A stretch of DNA of 64,000 bases, taken from Prevotella sp. (GTDB lineage Bacteria; Bacteroidota; Bacteroidia; Bacteroidales; Bacteroidaceae). Position numbers and translations under genes: made by a program. Shown here in pieces: positions 44,565-52,869 of this stretch (positions within the stretch are counted from its first letter, which is position 1; every line of letters begins with the position of its first letter). The stretch is taken from assembly GCA_017470055.1 (NCBI GenBank), contig JAFUFD010000038.1, forward strand, positions 57,499-121,498. The letters run 5' to 3'. The notes beneath the pieces are model-generated. The model searched no databases. It was not told where the DNA came from and was given only the letters and a program-made list of their open reading frames with translations.

Positions 44565-47500
44565 ATGAGAAAACAAGTATTATTCTCTTTGATGCTTGCC
44601 TTGGGTATCACGGGTGGACTGACAGTCTGTCCTGTGTCAGCCAATGCGGCAGTGACTCAGCAGACCATCAAGGTCAAGGGTCAGGTTGTAGACCAGGATG
44701 GGGAACCCCTGATTGGTGCAACAGTGAAAGTGAAGGGTGCTCAGACGGGAAGTATTACCGACATGGATGGTAACTTCCAGATTGATGCAGCCTCTAACGC
44801 AACCCTCGTGATTAGTTACGTCGGCTACAAGGATCGTGAGGTAGCGGTCCGTGGTCGTGCCGTCATCGACGCTATCCAGTTGGAGTCTGACTCTCAGATT
44901 CTGGACCAGGTAGTCGTTGTGGGTTACGGTACACAGAAGAAGGCAGACCTGACAGGATCTGTTTCAATCGTCAACGCTGACGAACTGAAGCGTGTTTCAC
45001 ATTCTAACATCTCCTCCATGCTCGAAGGTAAGGTCGCTGGTGTGCAGATTACCTCTGACGGACAGCCAGGTGCCGACCCATCGGTAAAGATTCGTGGTTT
45101 GGGTACGTTTGGTGACACCTCACCTCTTTATGTGATTGATGGTGTGCCCATGGGTACCTCTATCCGTGACTTCTCACCAAACGATATCGAGACCATTCAG
45201 GTGTTGAAAGACGCATCCGCAGGTGCTATCTACGGTTCACGTGCCGCTAATGGTGTGGTTATCATCACGACGAAAGGTGGTAAGAAAGAGCAGCCTCTGA
45301 AGGTGGACTATAAAGGTTACTTCGGTGTTGACTGGATTCCTACGGGAGAATATGACATCATGAACGCAGACCAGTATAGCAATTATATGGGTCAGGCTTA
45401 TACTAACTATAATGCTACAACAGGTTCTACTTTGTCTTTGCCTAGTGGCTATAGTTTGAATCCAGAGACTGGTAAATATCAGTTTATGGATGCCACCAAT
45501 ACTAATTGGGTTGATGAAGTGTTCAAGACGGGTATCCGCCAGAATCACAACATTAATCTGAGCGGTGGTGGTGCGCACAATACATATAATATAGGTCTGG
45601 ACTACTTCCAGCAGAAAGGAACCTTGGAGGGCGCAGGTCCTAATTTCCAGCGTTTCACCGCTCGTGTCAACAACACGATGGAGACCAAGTTTATCAATTT
45701 CCGTACCAGTCTCGTATATTCTCATTCGAATCAAGATGGTATTGGTATCTCAAATGCACAGGAATTCATACAGGGCTTGTATGGTATGGATGGTGCTAAC
45801 GTGTTGAGTAATGCTCTGTTCATGCCTCCAACTGTTAAGGCGTATGACCCATCCACTTGGTATTTGGACGATGAAGTGCCAGCGGCTAAAAACTATCGAT
45901 ATGACGCATTTGGTTATGGCACATTCTATGAGTCTGTTCATGGTGCCATAGATCGTGATAATCCTTTAATGATTAATAACTTGTTTAATCGTAATACGAT
46001 AGTTGACCGTGTAGTAGCCACAGGTTCTGCTGATGTCAACCTGTTGAAGATGATTGGTGTTGATTCTAAGAATCATAAGTTGAACTATAAACTTAACCTC
46101 TCTTATAGCAAGACCTATGGTACCTATCATACTTGGCTTCCTTCTTTTATCGAGAGTACAAAGAAATATTTGTCAAAGAACGATGAGACTCTGACAAAAG
46201 AAAAGCGTACATGGTCTGATTTCTTGGTAGAGAATACGCTTACTTATGATGCAAACTTTGGTTTACACCATTTCAATTTGTTAGCAGGTATCACTTATCA
46301 GGAAGAAGGGTATAATACTTTAGTAGGATTAGGTCATAATTTAACTGAACCATATTTCTTACAAGTGGGTAACGGAGAATCCAGAGATGCCTCTTCATAC
46401 GAGAGCAAGCATGCATTGACCTCTTTACTCGGTCGATTGATTTATGATTACGATGGCAGATATCTGCTTTCTTTCATTCTTCGTCGTGATGGTAGTTCCC
46501 GTCTGACCAAAGATATCCGTTGGGGAACGTTCCCCTCTGTATCTGTAGGTTGGCGTTTCGATAAGGAGAAGTTCTTCCCCATTGACCGCAACATCGTGAA
46601 TATGTTCAAGATTCGTGCCAGTTATGGTGAACTCGGTAATGAGAACATTGGTGAGTATATGTTTCAGGCAACGATGCGTCGTGGCTTTATGACATACAGT
46701 TTCGGCAATAATGTGGTATCAGGTTCATCTATTGAAAGATACGTAAATGACCAACTTTCATGGGAGAAGAAGACCACCACTAACGTCGGTATCGATCTCG
46801 CCATGTTCAATAACCGCTTGGAGTTCACTGCTGAGTGGTACAAGAATAAGTCAACGGACTTGCTTTATTCTGTGCCAGTACCTGATAATGTAGGTGCAGG
46901 TGCTTTAAATGCTCCTGAATATACAGTTAAAATGAATGCCGCTACGATGCAGAACAGTGGTTTCGAATTCTCTGCCACTTATCGCAATATGGATCATCCT
47001 TTCAAATGGCAAGTTAGTGCTAACCTGAGTACTTTGAAGAATAAGGTAAATTCTCTTGGCTTCACAGATGAGCCTTACATTAGTGGTGATTATATTACCA
47101 TCGTGGGTGAGGAAGTTGGTCAGTTCTATGGTTATGTCTATGAGGGAATTGCCCGCACACAGGCAGACTTGGATGATCATGCTATCCAAGAGAATGCAAA
47201 TGTGGGTGACTGCCTTTATAAGGATGTCAATGAGGATGGTGTTATCAATGCTGATGACCGTGTCGTTCTTGGCAGTGGTATTCCAAAGGTTAACTTCGGT
47301 TTGAGCGCTCATTTTGAATACAAGCACTTTGACTTGAGCATTTCTACATTTGGAGCGCTTAATTACCATGTGTCCGATGGCTTGTACAATGGTCTTAGAT
47401 CCTCTTATGGTATATTAAACAGAGGTGTTGAGGTATTGGAGGCAAATCGTTGGTCAGAGGATGGCTTGACCTATATCTCTAACGCTCCCCGTACCTATTA

Positions 47501-47789
47501 TGCTGCTAATGGATGGGCTTGGAATGACCTTTTCAGTGAGCGTTATATCCAGAATGCCGCTTATTGGAAGATTGCCAATATCGAGTTGGGTTACAATATT
47601 CCTGACAAGGTATTCAAGGGGGTAATCTCTGGTGCCCGCATCTATGTGTCGGCACAGAATCTCTATACCTTCACTGGCTATAAGGGATATAATGTGGACT
47701 ATGCTGGTGGCACGTTCACTCCAGGTTTCAACTGGTGTTCTTACCCCAGTGCCCGCAGTTTCATGGCTGGTGTTCTCTTCTCGTTCTAA
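44565..47789 (+). CDS. SusC-family TonB-dependent transporter of the arabinan-type PUL
   Basis: The protein has 1074 residues. Signal peptide (LTVCPVSANAAV), carboxypeptidase-like domain (GEPLIGATVKVKGAQTGSI), TonB box-like region (VVVGYGTQKKADLTGSV), plug (PLYVIDGVPMG, SAGAIYGSRAANGVVIITTKGG), and a barrel ending MAGVLFSF. Its signal peptide differs from the MxKRLxMF type of the four other SusC proteins. First gene after the operator; imports oligosaccharides together with SusD. Confidence 0.94.
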   Translation: MRKQVLFSLMLALGITGGLTVCPVSANAAVTQQTIKVKGQVVDQDGEPLIGATVKVKGAQTGSITDMDGNFQIDAASNATLVISYVGYKDREVAVRGRAVIDAIQLESDSQILDQVVVVGYGTQKKADLTGSVSIVNADELKRVSHSNISSMLEGKVAGVQITSDGQPGADPSVKIRGLGTFGDTSPLYVIDGVPMGTSIRDFSPNDIETIQVLKDASAGAIYGSRAANGVVIITTKGGKKEQPLKVDYKGYFGVDWIPTGEYDIMNADQYSNYMGQAYTNYNATTGSTLSLPSGYSLNPETGKYQFMDATNTNWVDEVFKTGIRQNHNINLSGGGAHNTYNIGLDYFQQKGTLEGAGPNFQRFTARVNNTMETKFINFRTSLVYSHSNQDGIGISNAQEFIQGLYGMDGANVLSNALFMPPTVKAYDPSTWYLDDEVPAAKNYRYDAFGYGTFYESVHGAIDRDNPLMINNLFNRNTIVDRVVATGSADVNLLKMIGVDSKNHKLNYKLNLSYSKTYGTYHTWLPSFIESTKKYLSKNDETLTKEKRTWSDFLVENTLTYDANFGLHHFNLLAGITYQEEGYNTLVGLGHNLTEPYFLQVGNGESRDASSYESKHALTSLLGRLIYDYDGRYLLSFILRRDGSSRLTKDIRWGTFPSVSVGWRFDKEKFFPIDRNIVNMFKIRASYGELGNENIGEYMFQATMRRGFMTYSFGNNVVSGSSIERYVNDQLSWEKKTTTNVGIDLAMFNNRLEFTAEWYKNKSTDLLYSVPVPDNVGAGALNAPEYTVKMNAATMQNSGFEFSATYRNMDHPFKWQVSANLSTLKNKVNSLGFTDEPYISGDYITIVGEEVGQFYGYVYEGIARTQADLDDHAIQENANVGDCLYKDVNEDGVINADDRVVLGSGIPKVNFGLSAHFEYKHFDLSISTFGALNYHVSDGLYNGLRSSYGILNRGVEVLEANRWSEDGLTYISNAPRTYYAANGWAWNDLFSERYIQNAAYWKIANIELGYNIPDKVFKGVISGARIYVSAQNLYTFTGYKGYNVDYAGGTFTPGFNWCSYPSARSFMAGVLFSF

Positions 47790-47863
47790 AGAATTGAAAG
47801 ATTCTTTGCAAGCAAAGCGTACTAAAGAAACGATTAGAAAAATTGAAAAATTGAAGTTTAATT

Positions 47864-49660
47864 ATGAAACTATATAAAATTGCACTTGCCCTGATATTGG
47901 GCATCGGAACGCTGACTTCTTGTGGCGACAAGTTGGAATTGGCAAACCCTAATGAGCCTTCCACTGGAACTTTCGGGAACTCGGTCGGTGATTTAGAAGA
48001 AGCGGTAGTCGCATGTTATCACCACATGCGCATGGAGGGAACTTACGCTCGTGTAGGTTATACGATTGATGCTGTTCGTGGTGAGGATATGTGGAATCCA
48101 CAAAATGCGTGGTATTTGGAGGCAGACCACTGGAATGTGACTCCTACCAATGAGGCTATGGCTCAGTGGGTTTACCGTGACTGGTATTTTGTAATAAATA
48201 TTAGTAATTATGTGTTAACTAAGTGCGAGGAGAATTTTGAGACGATGACTGACGCATTGGAGAAAATTAAGGGTCAGGCTTTGTTTGTTCGTGGCTTAGC
48301 ATATTACAATCTTGCTTGCTATTATCAGAATCCTCCACTGATTTTGAATTATAATGATTATTCTAACGAAGCAGGTCTTCATCCTGCCAATAAGGCTGAG
48401 GATGATGAGAATGAGTTTGCTCAATTTGACAGAGTAATGGATCAGGTAGAGGCGGACCTTGCTGAGGCAATGACACTCCTTCCTACTCGTGATGCAGGTG
48501 GTGAGTGGGCGAAAGGTCGTGCTACCAGTGGTGCAGCAGCAGGCTTCTATGCTCGTGCATTGATGCAGCGTCATAAGTATAGTGAGGCTCTTGCTGTGCT
48601 GAAGGATATCCTGAACAGTGCGGAAGGCGGTAATCAGAAGTACGGAACATACAAACTGATGGAGAATTATGGAGATAATTTCCAAGAGGGGTCTTATGAG
48701 AATAATGCTGAAAGTTTGTTTGAAATCCAATATTTAGATGATGGAAGTCAGGGTTCAGTTGATGAGTGGACTCAGGTTAATATTAGTAAGGATGCCAGTC
48801 AAGGAAATGCCTTAGAGGCAAACTGCGGTCCAATGTCTAAGGGTGGCTGGGGTGACCTTGCCGCAGCACCTTGGTTGTACAATCTGTTTAAAGAAGAGCG
48901 TACCACAGACCTTCCAAGTTCTCTTGACCCACGTCTCTATTGGACTATTTGCTCTTATGAGCAGGAGTGGGAAGGCTACGCCAATGGAAATGTTTGCTAT
49001 GGTGAGCCAATGACTGAAGATGATCCTGTCATGATGCGTCCTGATGAAGGCGGACTGCCCATTGCCAAGCATACTAATCTGCGCACCAATCTTTACACCA
49101 GTGTTGTGCAGAACTTACGATGTGGTATTAATATACGTCTGATGCGTTATTCTGACGTTCTGTTACGTGCTGCTGAGTGCGAGAATGAGGTGAATGGTCC
49201 TACCGCACAGGCTATTGAGTGGATTAATGTGGTACGTCGTCGTGCCCATCTGAAGGATTTGGCACTCGCTGATTTCAATAATGCAGACAAACTCTTCGAG
49301 CAAATTGCCAATGTAGAGCGTCCAAAGGAGTTCGGATGTGAGTATGGTCGTGGATTTGATTTGCTGCGTTGGGGCTTCTTCTATAGTGCCGATCGTTTGC
49401 AGCAGTTGAAAGAGCATTCTGTATACATTCTCTCTAATGATCCAGCAAGGCTCAAGGAGAATGTGCAGTATGGTGGCATTGGAGTCCTCAGTTCATTTGA
49501 CTTCTATAATCCTGGACATGAGTTCCTGCCAATTTATCAGTTGGCTTTGAATAACAATCCTAATCTTGTAGGAAACTCAGCCAATTATAGTAAAGATAAC
49601 TCTTACTACTTCTCTCAGAATGGTTGGACAGTACATCCTGTAGTTAGTCTTAGCAAATAA
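47864..49660 (+). CDS. SusD-family lipoprotein of the arabinan-type PUL
   Basis: The protein has 598 residues, lipobox LTSC (Cys20). Canonical SusD pattern: KIKGQALFVRGLAYYNLACYYQNPPLIL, MRYSDVLLRAAECENEV, and the C-terminal NPGHEFLPIYQLALNNNPNL. It would bind the glycan on the surface. It lies 74 bases after susC. Confidence 0.93.
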   Translation: MKLYKIALALILGIGTLTSCGDKLELANPNEPSTGTFGNSVGDLEEAVVACYHHMRMEGTYARVGYTIDAVRGEDMWNPQNAWYLEADHWNVTPTNEAMAQWVYRDWYFVINISNYVLTKCEENFETMTDALEKIKGQALFVRGLAYYNLACYYQNPPLILNYNDYSNEAGLHPANKAEDDENEFAQFDRVMDQVEADLAEAMTLLPTRDAGGEWAKGRATSGAAAGFYARALMQRHKYSEALAVLKDILNSAEGGNQKYGTYKLMENYGDNFQEGSYENNAESLFEIQYLDDGSQGSVDEWTQVNISKDASQGNALEANCGPMSKGGWGDLAAAPWLYNLFKEERTTDLPSSLDPRLYWTICSYEQEWEGYANGNVCYGEPMTEDDPVMMRPDEGGLPIAKHTNLRTNLYTSVVQNLRCGINIRLMRYSDVLLRAAECENEVNGPTAQAIEWINVVRRRAHLKDLALADFNNADKLFEQIANVERPKEFGCEYGRGFDLLRWGFFYSADRLQQLKEHSVYILSNDPARLKENVQYGGIGVLSSFDFYNPGHEFLPIYQLALNNNPNLVGNSANYSKDNSYYFSQNGWTVHPVVSLSK

Positions 49661-49689
49661 GTTTGTAAACGATAAAAGTAAATAAGATT

Positions 49690-51651
49690 ATGAAATATAT
49701 CAATAAATTAGCATCCGTCTTTTTCATTGCCGCTCTTGGTGTGATGACATTGACGAGTTGTGAAGGCGGTGACCTTTTCAATGTGAATGCTCCTGACTGG
49801 CTCTCAGAGATGGGAGGTGGTGAAGAGCCAGAACCAGAGGAAGAGGAAGAACTGGTTGGGCAGATGGAAGATGTGTATAATATCGGTAAGGAAGATCTCT
49901 CTTCTGGCTTCTGGACTTTGGGTAAGACTTATGTCGTTCCTGCTGGTGCAAAATGGCAGGCGCAGTTTAATCTGACTGTCAATCCAGATAATAAGTATTA
50001 CAAAAATTTCTATCTGGTTCTGAATGCATGCACTGATGCAGCAACAGGAGCACTTGGTGATGAATTTGGTGTTATCCGTTATGATAATGACCCCTCGAAG
50101 AACTCAGAGTGGAATACTGATGGTACTGAGATTGACCGTGGTCTGATCGGTGGTAACTTCACGAACTCTTCTGGTGAGGATGATACTGATGCTTCAGTAC
50201 AGAAGATGAATGGTAAGATTACGTTGACGGTCGACCGTACAGATGGTGGTCTCTTTATTAAGATGACCAATGGTACATTGACAAAGACTTATACCCAGAC
50301 CACCTCGTTCCCTTCAACAGGTGCAGATGCCCCCATCGCCTGCCGTATCGGTATAGAAGGTGCTTTGGTTAGTTTCATCTCTACGAACATCGAGCCTATT
50401 GGTGGATGCACCTCCGCTGAGGATAAGCAGCCTCTTGCCTTGACGCTGACTGGCGTGCCCAGTGAGGTGCTTGTTGGTACTTCTGTGGAGGAGGCTTTCG
50501 CCAACGTAACTGCCGTTGTTGATTTCGAACAGGGAGTATCTGCGAATGTGACCGCTGAAGACCTTCAGTTTGAGCCTATCCCCAATATGGAAGACTTAGG
50601 ACAGAAGACACTCGTTGTCCTTTATAATAAGACATTCAAGGGTGCTAATGCTGATAAACCCATCGTTGCCACTAAGACGTTCAGCGTAGTGAAGGAACTC
50701 TCCGCATTCACTGAGACCGTTGTCGTGCCCAACCCGACCATTCTGGGTGCGGAAGATAACTCCTCTGGCTGGTGGACTGCTCATACCGACAATATCAAAG
50801 TGGAGCCGAAGGAGACAAAGGTAGTGAACTTCACCAACTACAGTTCAGGTGGTGCTAACTGGAACAATTTCGTGATTGTGCTGAATAGGGCCAACTTGGC
50901 TGAGTATGCCGTGGTCCGTGCAGACAACTTCGGATGGGGTGACGGCTATGCGGCTTGTAAGCCTGTTGGTGGTTTCGGCTCTGATGAGGAGTGGGCTACT
51001 TGGTTGGAAGCAATGAATGGTGCCAAGGTGACGGCTTATATCACCAATAATGGCGATGGTACTGCTGATGTGAAGGCTGTGATGCATGGTACGAATGGTG
51101 TCGATTATGTGCAGGAGTACAATGGCATCAATACCGTTGATCCAGACGATATGTACTTCCGCTTTACGGTGGATGGCTGCCATATGGTGTTCGACTCTGA
51201 GTTGGGAACTGCTGACTGCTCGGCAGGCTGGTGGACTACTCACACAGCGAATGTCCAGGTGCCTTCTCATACAATATGTACAGTGAACTTCACCAACTAC
51301 AGTTCGTTAGCCAACAACTGGAATAACTTCGTGGTTGTTCTGAACGACGCTACGACAGCGAAGGAGTATGCGGTGGTTCGTGCCGACAATTTCGGTTGGG
51401 GTGATGGCTATGCAGCATGTACACCAAGTGGCGGTCAGGCAGACTGGGGCGTGTGGCTCGCTGCCATGAATGGTGCGAAGTGTACTGTCCAGATCGCTAA
51501 TAATGGTGACGGCACAGCAGACGTCAAGGCTGTGATGCATGGTACGGACGGAGTGGATTACATCCAGGATTACATCGGCATCAATATGGTTGATCCTGAC
51601 GACCTCTATTTCCGCTTTACGGTTGACGGCTCTTACTTAGTATTCGAATAA
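49690..51651 (+). CDS. Surface glycan-binding lipoprotein with repeated modules
   Basis: The protein has 653 residues, lipobox LTSC (Cys24), followed by an acidic linker (GGGEEPEPEEEEE), which helps surface export of lipoproteins in this phylum. Three modules of one type: a divergent one (about 58-235), then two nearly identical ones (351-502 and 504-653) that share NFTNYSS, AVVRADNFGWGDGYAAC, NNGDGTADVKAVMHGT and DPDDxYFRFTVDG. Between modules 1 and 2 lies an Ig-like stretch (250-335). Trp and other aromatic residues suggest carbohydrate binding. In the third place of the operon it takes the SusE/SusF position. Confidence 0.85.
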   Translation: MKYINKLASVFFIAALGVMTLTSCEGGDLFNVNAPDWLSEMGGGEEPEPEEEEELVGQMEDVYNIGKEDLSSGFWTLGKTYVVPAGAKWQAQFNLTVNPDNKYYKNFYLVLNACTDAATGALGDEFGVIRYDNDPSKNSEWNTDGTEIDRGLIGGNFTNSSGEDDTDASVQKMNGKITLTVDRTDGGLFIKMTNGTLTKTYTQTTSFPSTGADAPIACRIGIEGALVSFISTNIEPIGGCTSAEDKQPLALTLTGVPSEVLVGTSVEEAFANVTAVVDFEQGVSANVTAEDLQFEPIPNMEDLGQKTLVVLYNKTFKGANADKPIVATKTFSVVKELSAFTETVVVPNPTILGAEDNSSGWWTAHTDNIKVEPKETKVVNFTNYSSGGANWNNFVIVLNRANLAEYAVVRADNFGWGDGYAACKPVGGFGSDEEWATWLEAMNGAKVTAYITNNGDGTADVKAVMHGTNGVDYVQEYNGINTVDPDDMYFRFTVDGCHMVFDSELGTADCSAGWWTTHTANVQVPSHTICTVNFTNYSSLANNWNNFVVVLNDATTAKEYAVVRADNFGWGDGYAACTPSGGQADWGVWLAAMNGAKCTVQIANNGDGTADVKAVMHGTDGVDYIQDYIGINMVDPDDLYFRFTVDGSYLVFE

Positions 51652-51666
51652 TGTTATGATGTTAAT

Positions 51667-51709
51667 AATTGCCTGCGGACGGCTTCGTGCTTGTCCGTGG
51701 GCAATTTTA
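51667..51709 (+). terminator. Terminator after the surface-binding lipoprotein gene
   Basis: A stem AATTGCCTGCGGAC / GTCCGTGGGCAATT (one mismatch) with a 12-base loop is followed by TTTTATT. It separates the susCDE part from the following genes. Confidence 0.8.
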
Positions 51710-51771
51710 TTCAAAGACTGAAATTGCTGTGTGCTGTCCGTTAATTATATCTAATAAGGGTTAGTTTTCGG

Positions 51772-52077
51772 ATGAATCCGTTCTGTATAAGTGACAAATT
51801 TGCTATATTTGCAGAAAGTTTGAAGTATATGCAACAGATTGGACTTTCAGAGTTAGAAGCACGAATGGCTTTTGCTTCACTTTGTGTGGAGGCTACTGCT
51901 AAGAAAGCGGGAATATCTTATAAAGAGATGTTCGATCGCATGAAGCGGGTTGGATTAATTCAAGAGTATGTGAAAAGGCTTGATCCAGTCCACACTCAGA
52001 GTCGTGATTATGTTACTGATGAGATTTTGCATACTTTGCTCAGGCTGGAAGCCACAATAGAAAGGAGAGTTGATTGA
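51772..52077 (+). CDS. DUF3791-like protein
   Basis: The protein has 101 residues. The core KKAGISYKEMFDRMKRVGLIQEYVKRL and DYVTDEILHTL fits the DUF3791 family, small proteins often encoded beside DUF3990. A promoter -7 match TATATTTG lies inside the frame at 51804-51811, so the real start may be the ATG at 51829 (82 residues). It overlaps the next gene by one base. Confidence 0.7.
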   Translation: MNPFCISDKFAIFAESLKYMQQIGLSELEARMAFASLCVEATAKKAGISYKEMFDRMKRVGLIQEYVKRLDPVHTQSRDYVTDEILHTLLRLEATIERRVD

Positions 52078-52568
52078 TGAGAATTGTGTATCATGGTGGA
52101 ACTTCTGTTGTAAAGCAACCTCTCTGTGCTGTCGGACGTGATAATCTCGATTTTGGAAAGGGATTCTATCTGACTGATATGAAATCGCAAGCAACCGATT
52201 GGGCTACCCGTATAGCCAATATTGGTCTCCCTCAATGGTTAAATATCTATGAATTAGATGATGACTTAGACGGATTTCGTCAAAAGTTTTTTAAAGCCTA
52301 TGATGTTGAGTGGCTACATTTCATTGCACAAAGCCGGAAGGGAATGATGCCGTGGAGCAAGTACGATGTCATTGAAGGAGGTGTCGCTGATGATCGTGTG
52401 GTGGATACCATTGAGTTCTTTTTGAATGGCGATATTACTGAAGAGATGGCTCTTAAAAGGTTGTCCTTGCATCAACCCAATAATCAGATATGTATCTTAA
52501 ATCAAAGAGTTATTGATAAGTGTCTGCATTTTGTAAGTAGCGAACCACTTAATGATTTAGCAAAGTAG
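52077..52568 (+). CDS. DUF3990 protein, ADP-ribosyltransferase-like
   Basis: The protein has 163 residues from the ATG at 52077. The motifs VYHGGT and DFGKGFYLTD...QATDWA near the N-terminus are typical for DUF3990, whose members belong to the ADP-ribosyltransferase superfamily. The HGGT His would contact NAD. Its position between two DUF3791 genes suggests a toxin/antitoxin-like or modifier module. The activity is not shown; the target is unknown. Confidence 0.75.
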   Translation: MRIVYHGGTSVVKQPLCAVGRDNLDFGKGFYLTDMKSQATDWATRIANIGLPQWLNIYELDDDLDGFRQKFFKAYDVEWLHFIAQSRKGMMPWSKYDVIEGGVADDRVVDTIEFFLNGDITEEMALKRLSLHQPNNQICILNQRVIDKCLHFVSSEPLNDLAK

Positions 52569-52570
52569 TT

Positions 52571-52783
52571 ATGTTGCAGGATTCTTTACTTTGGACAAAA
52601 ATAGGACGAATTATCGCTAAGTTGTCTGAACGGTTGAATGTTTCACCAGAAAAGGCTTTTGATATCTTTTACAATAGTGAAACTTGTAGTCGTCTGCACC
52701 AGTCTGACTCCAAATTATATTTATTTGGTGATTTGTATATTGTAGATGAGGTGATACTGGAATTGCAAAATAGGCAAGATTGA
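52571..52783 (+). CDS. DUF3791-like protein, second
   Basis: The protein has 70 residues. EKAFDIFYNSETCSRLHQSDSKLYLFGDLYIVDEV is typical of DUF3791 proteins. It differs much from the first DUF3791 gene at 51772. It starts two bases after the stop of DUF3990. Confidence 0.75.
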   Translation: MLQDSLLWTKIGRIIAKLSERLNVSPEKAFDIFYNSETCSRLHQSDSKLYLFGDLYIVDEVILELQNRQD

Positions 52784-52784
52784 G

Positions 52785-52843
52785 AAAAGTGTAACATAGA
52801 GATAACACTTTTAGGTGAAAAGTGTTACATGGAGATAACACAT
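52785..52843. repeat. Two direct repeats with internal inverted repeats
   Basis: The unit GTGTnACATnGAGATAACAC occurs at 52789 and at 52822 (33 bp apart). Each contains GTGT(T/A)A ... TAACAC half-sites. It lies before the first GH43 gene, and no promoter consensus is clear there. It may be an operator or RNA hairpins. Confidence 0.7.
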
Positions 52844-52869
52844 TGTTAATAAAAGTAAATAAACTTACT

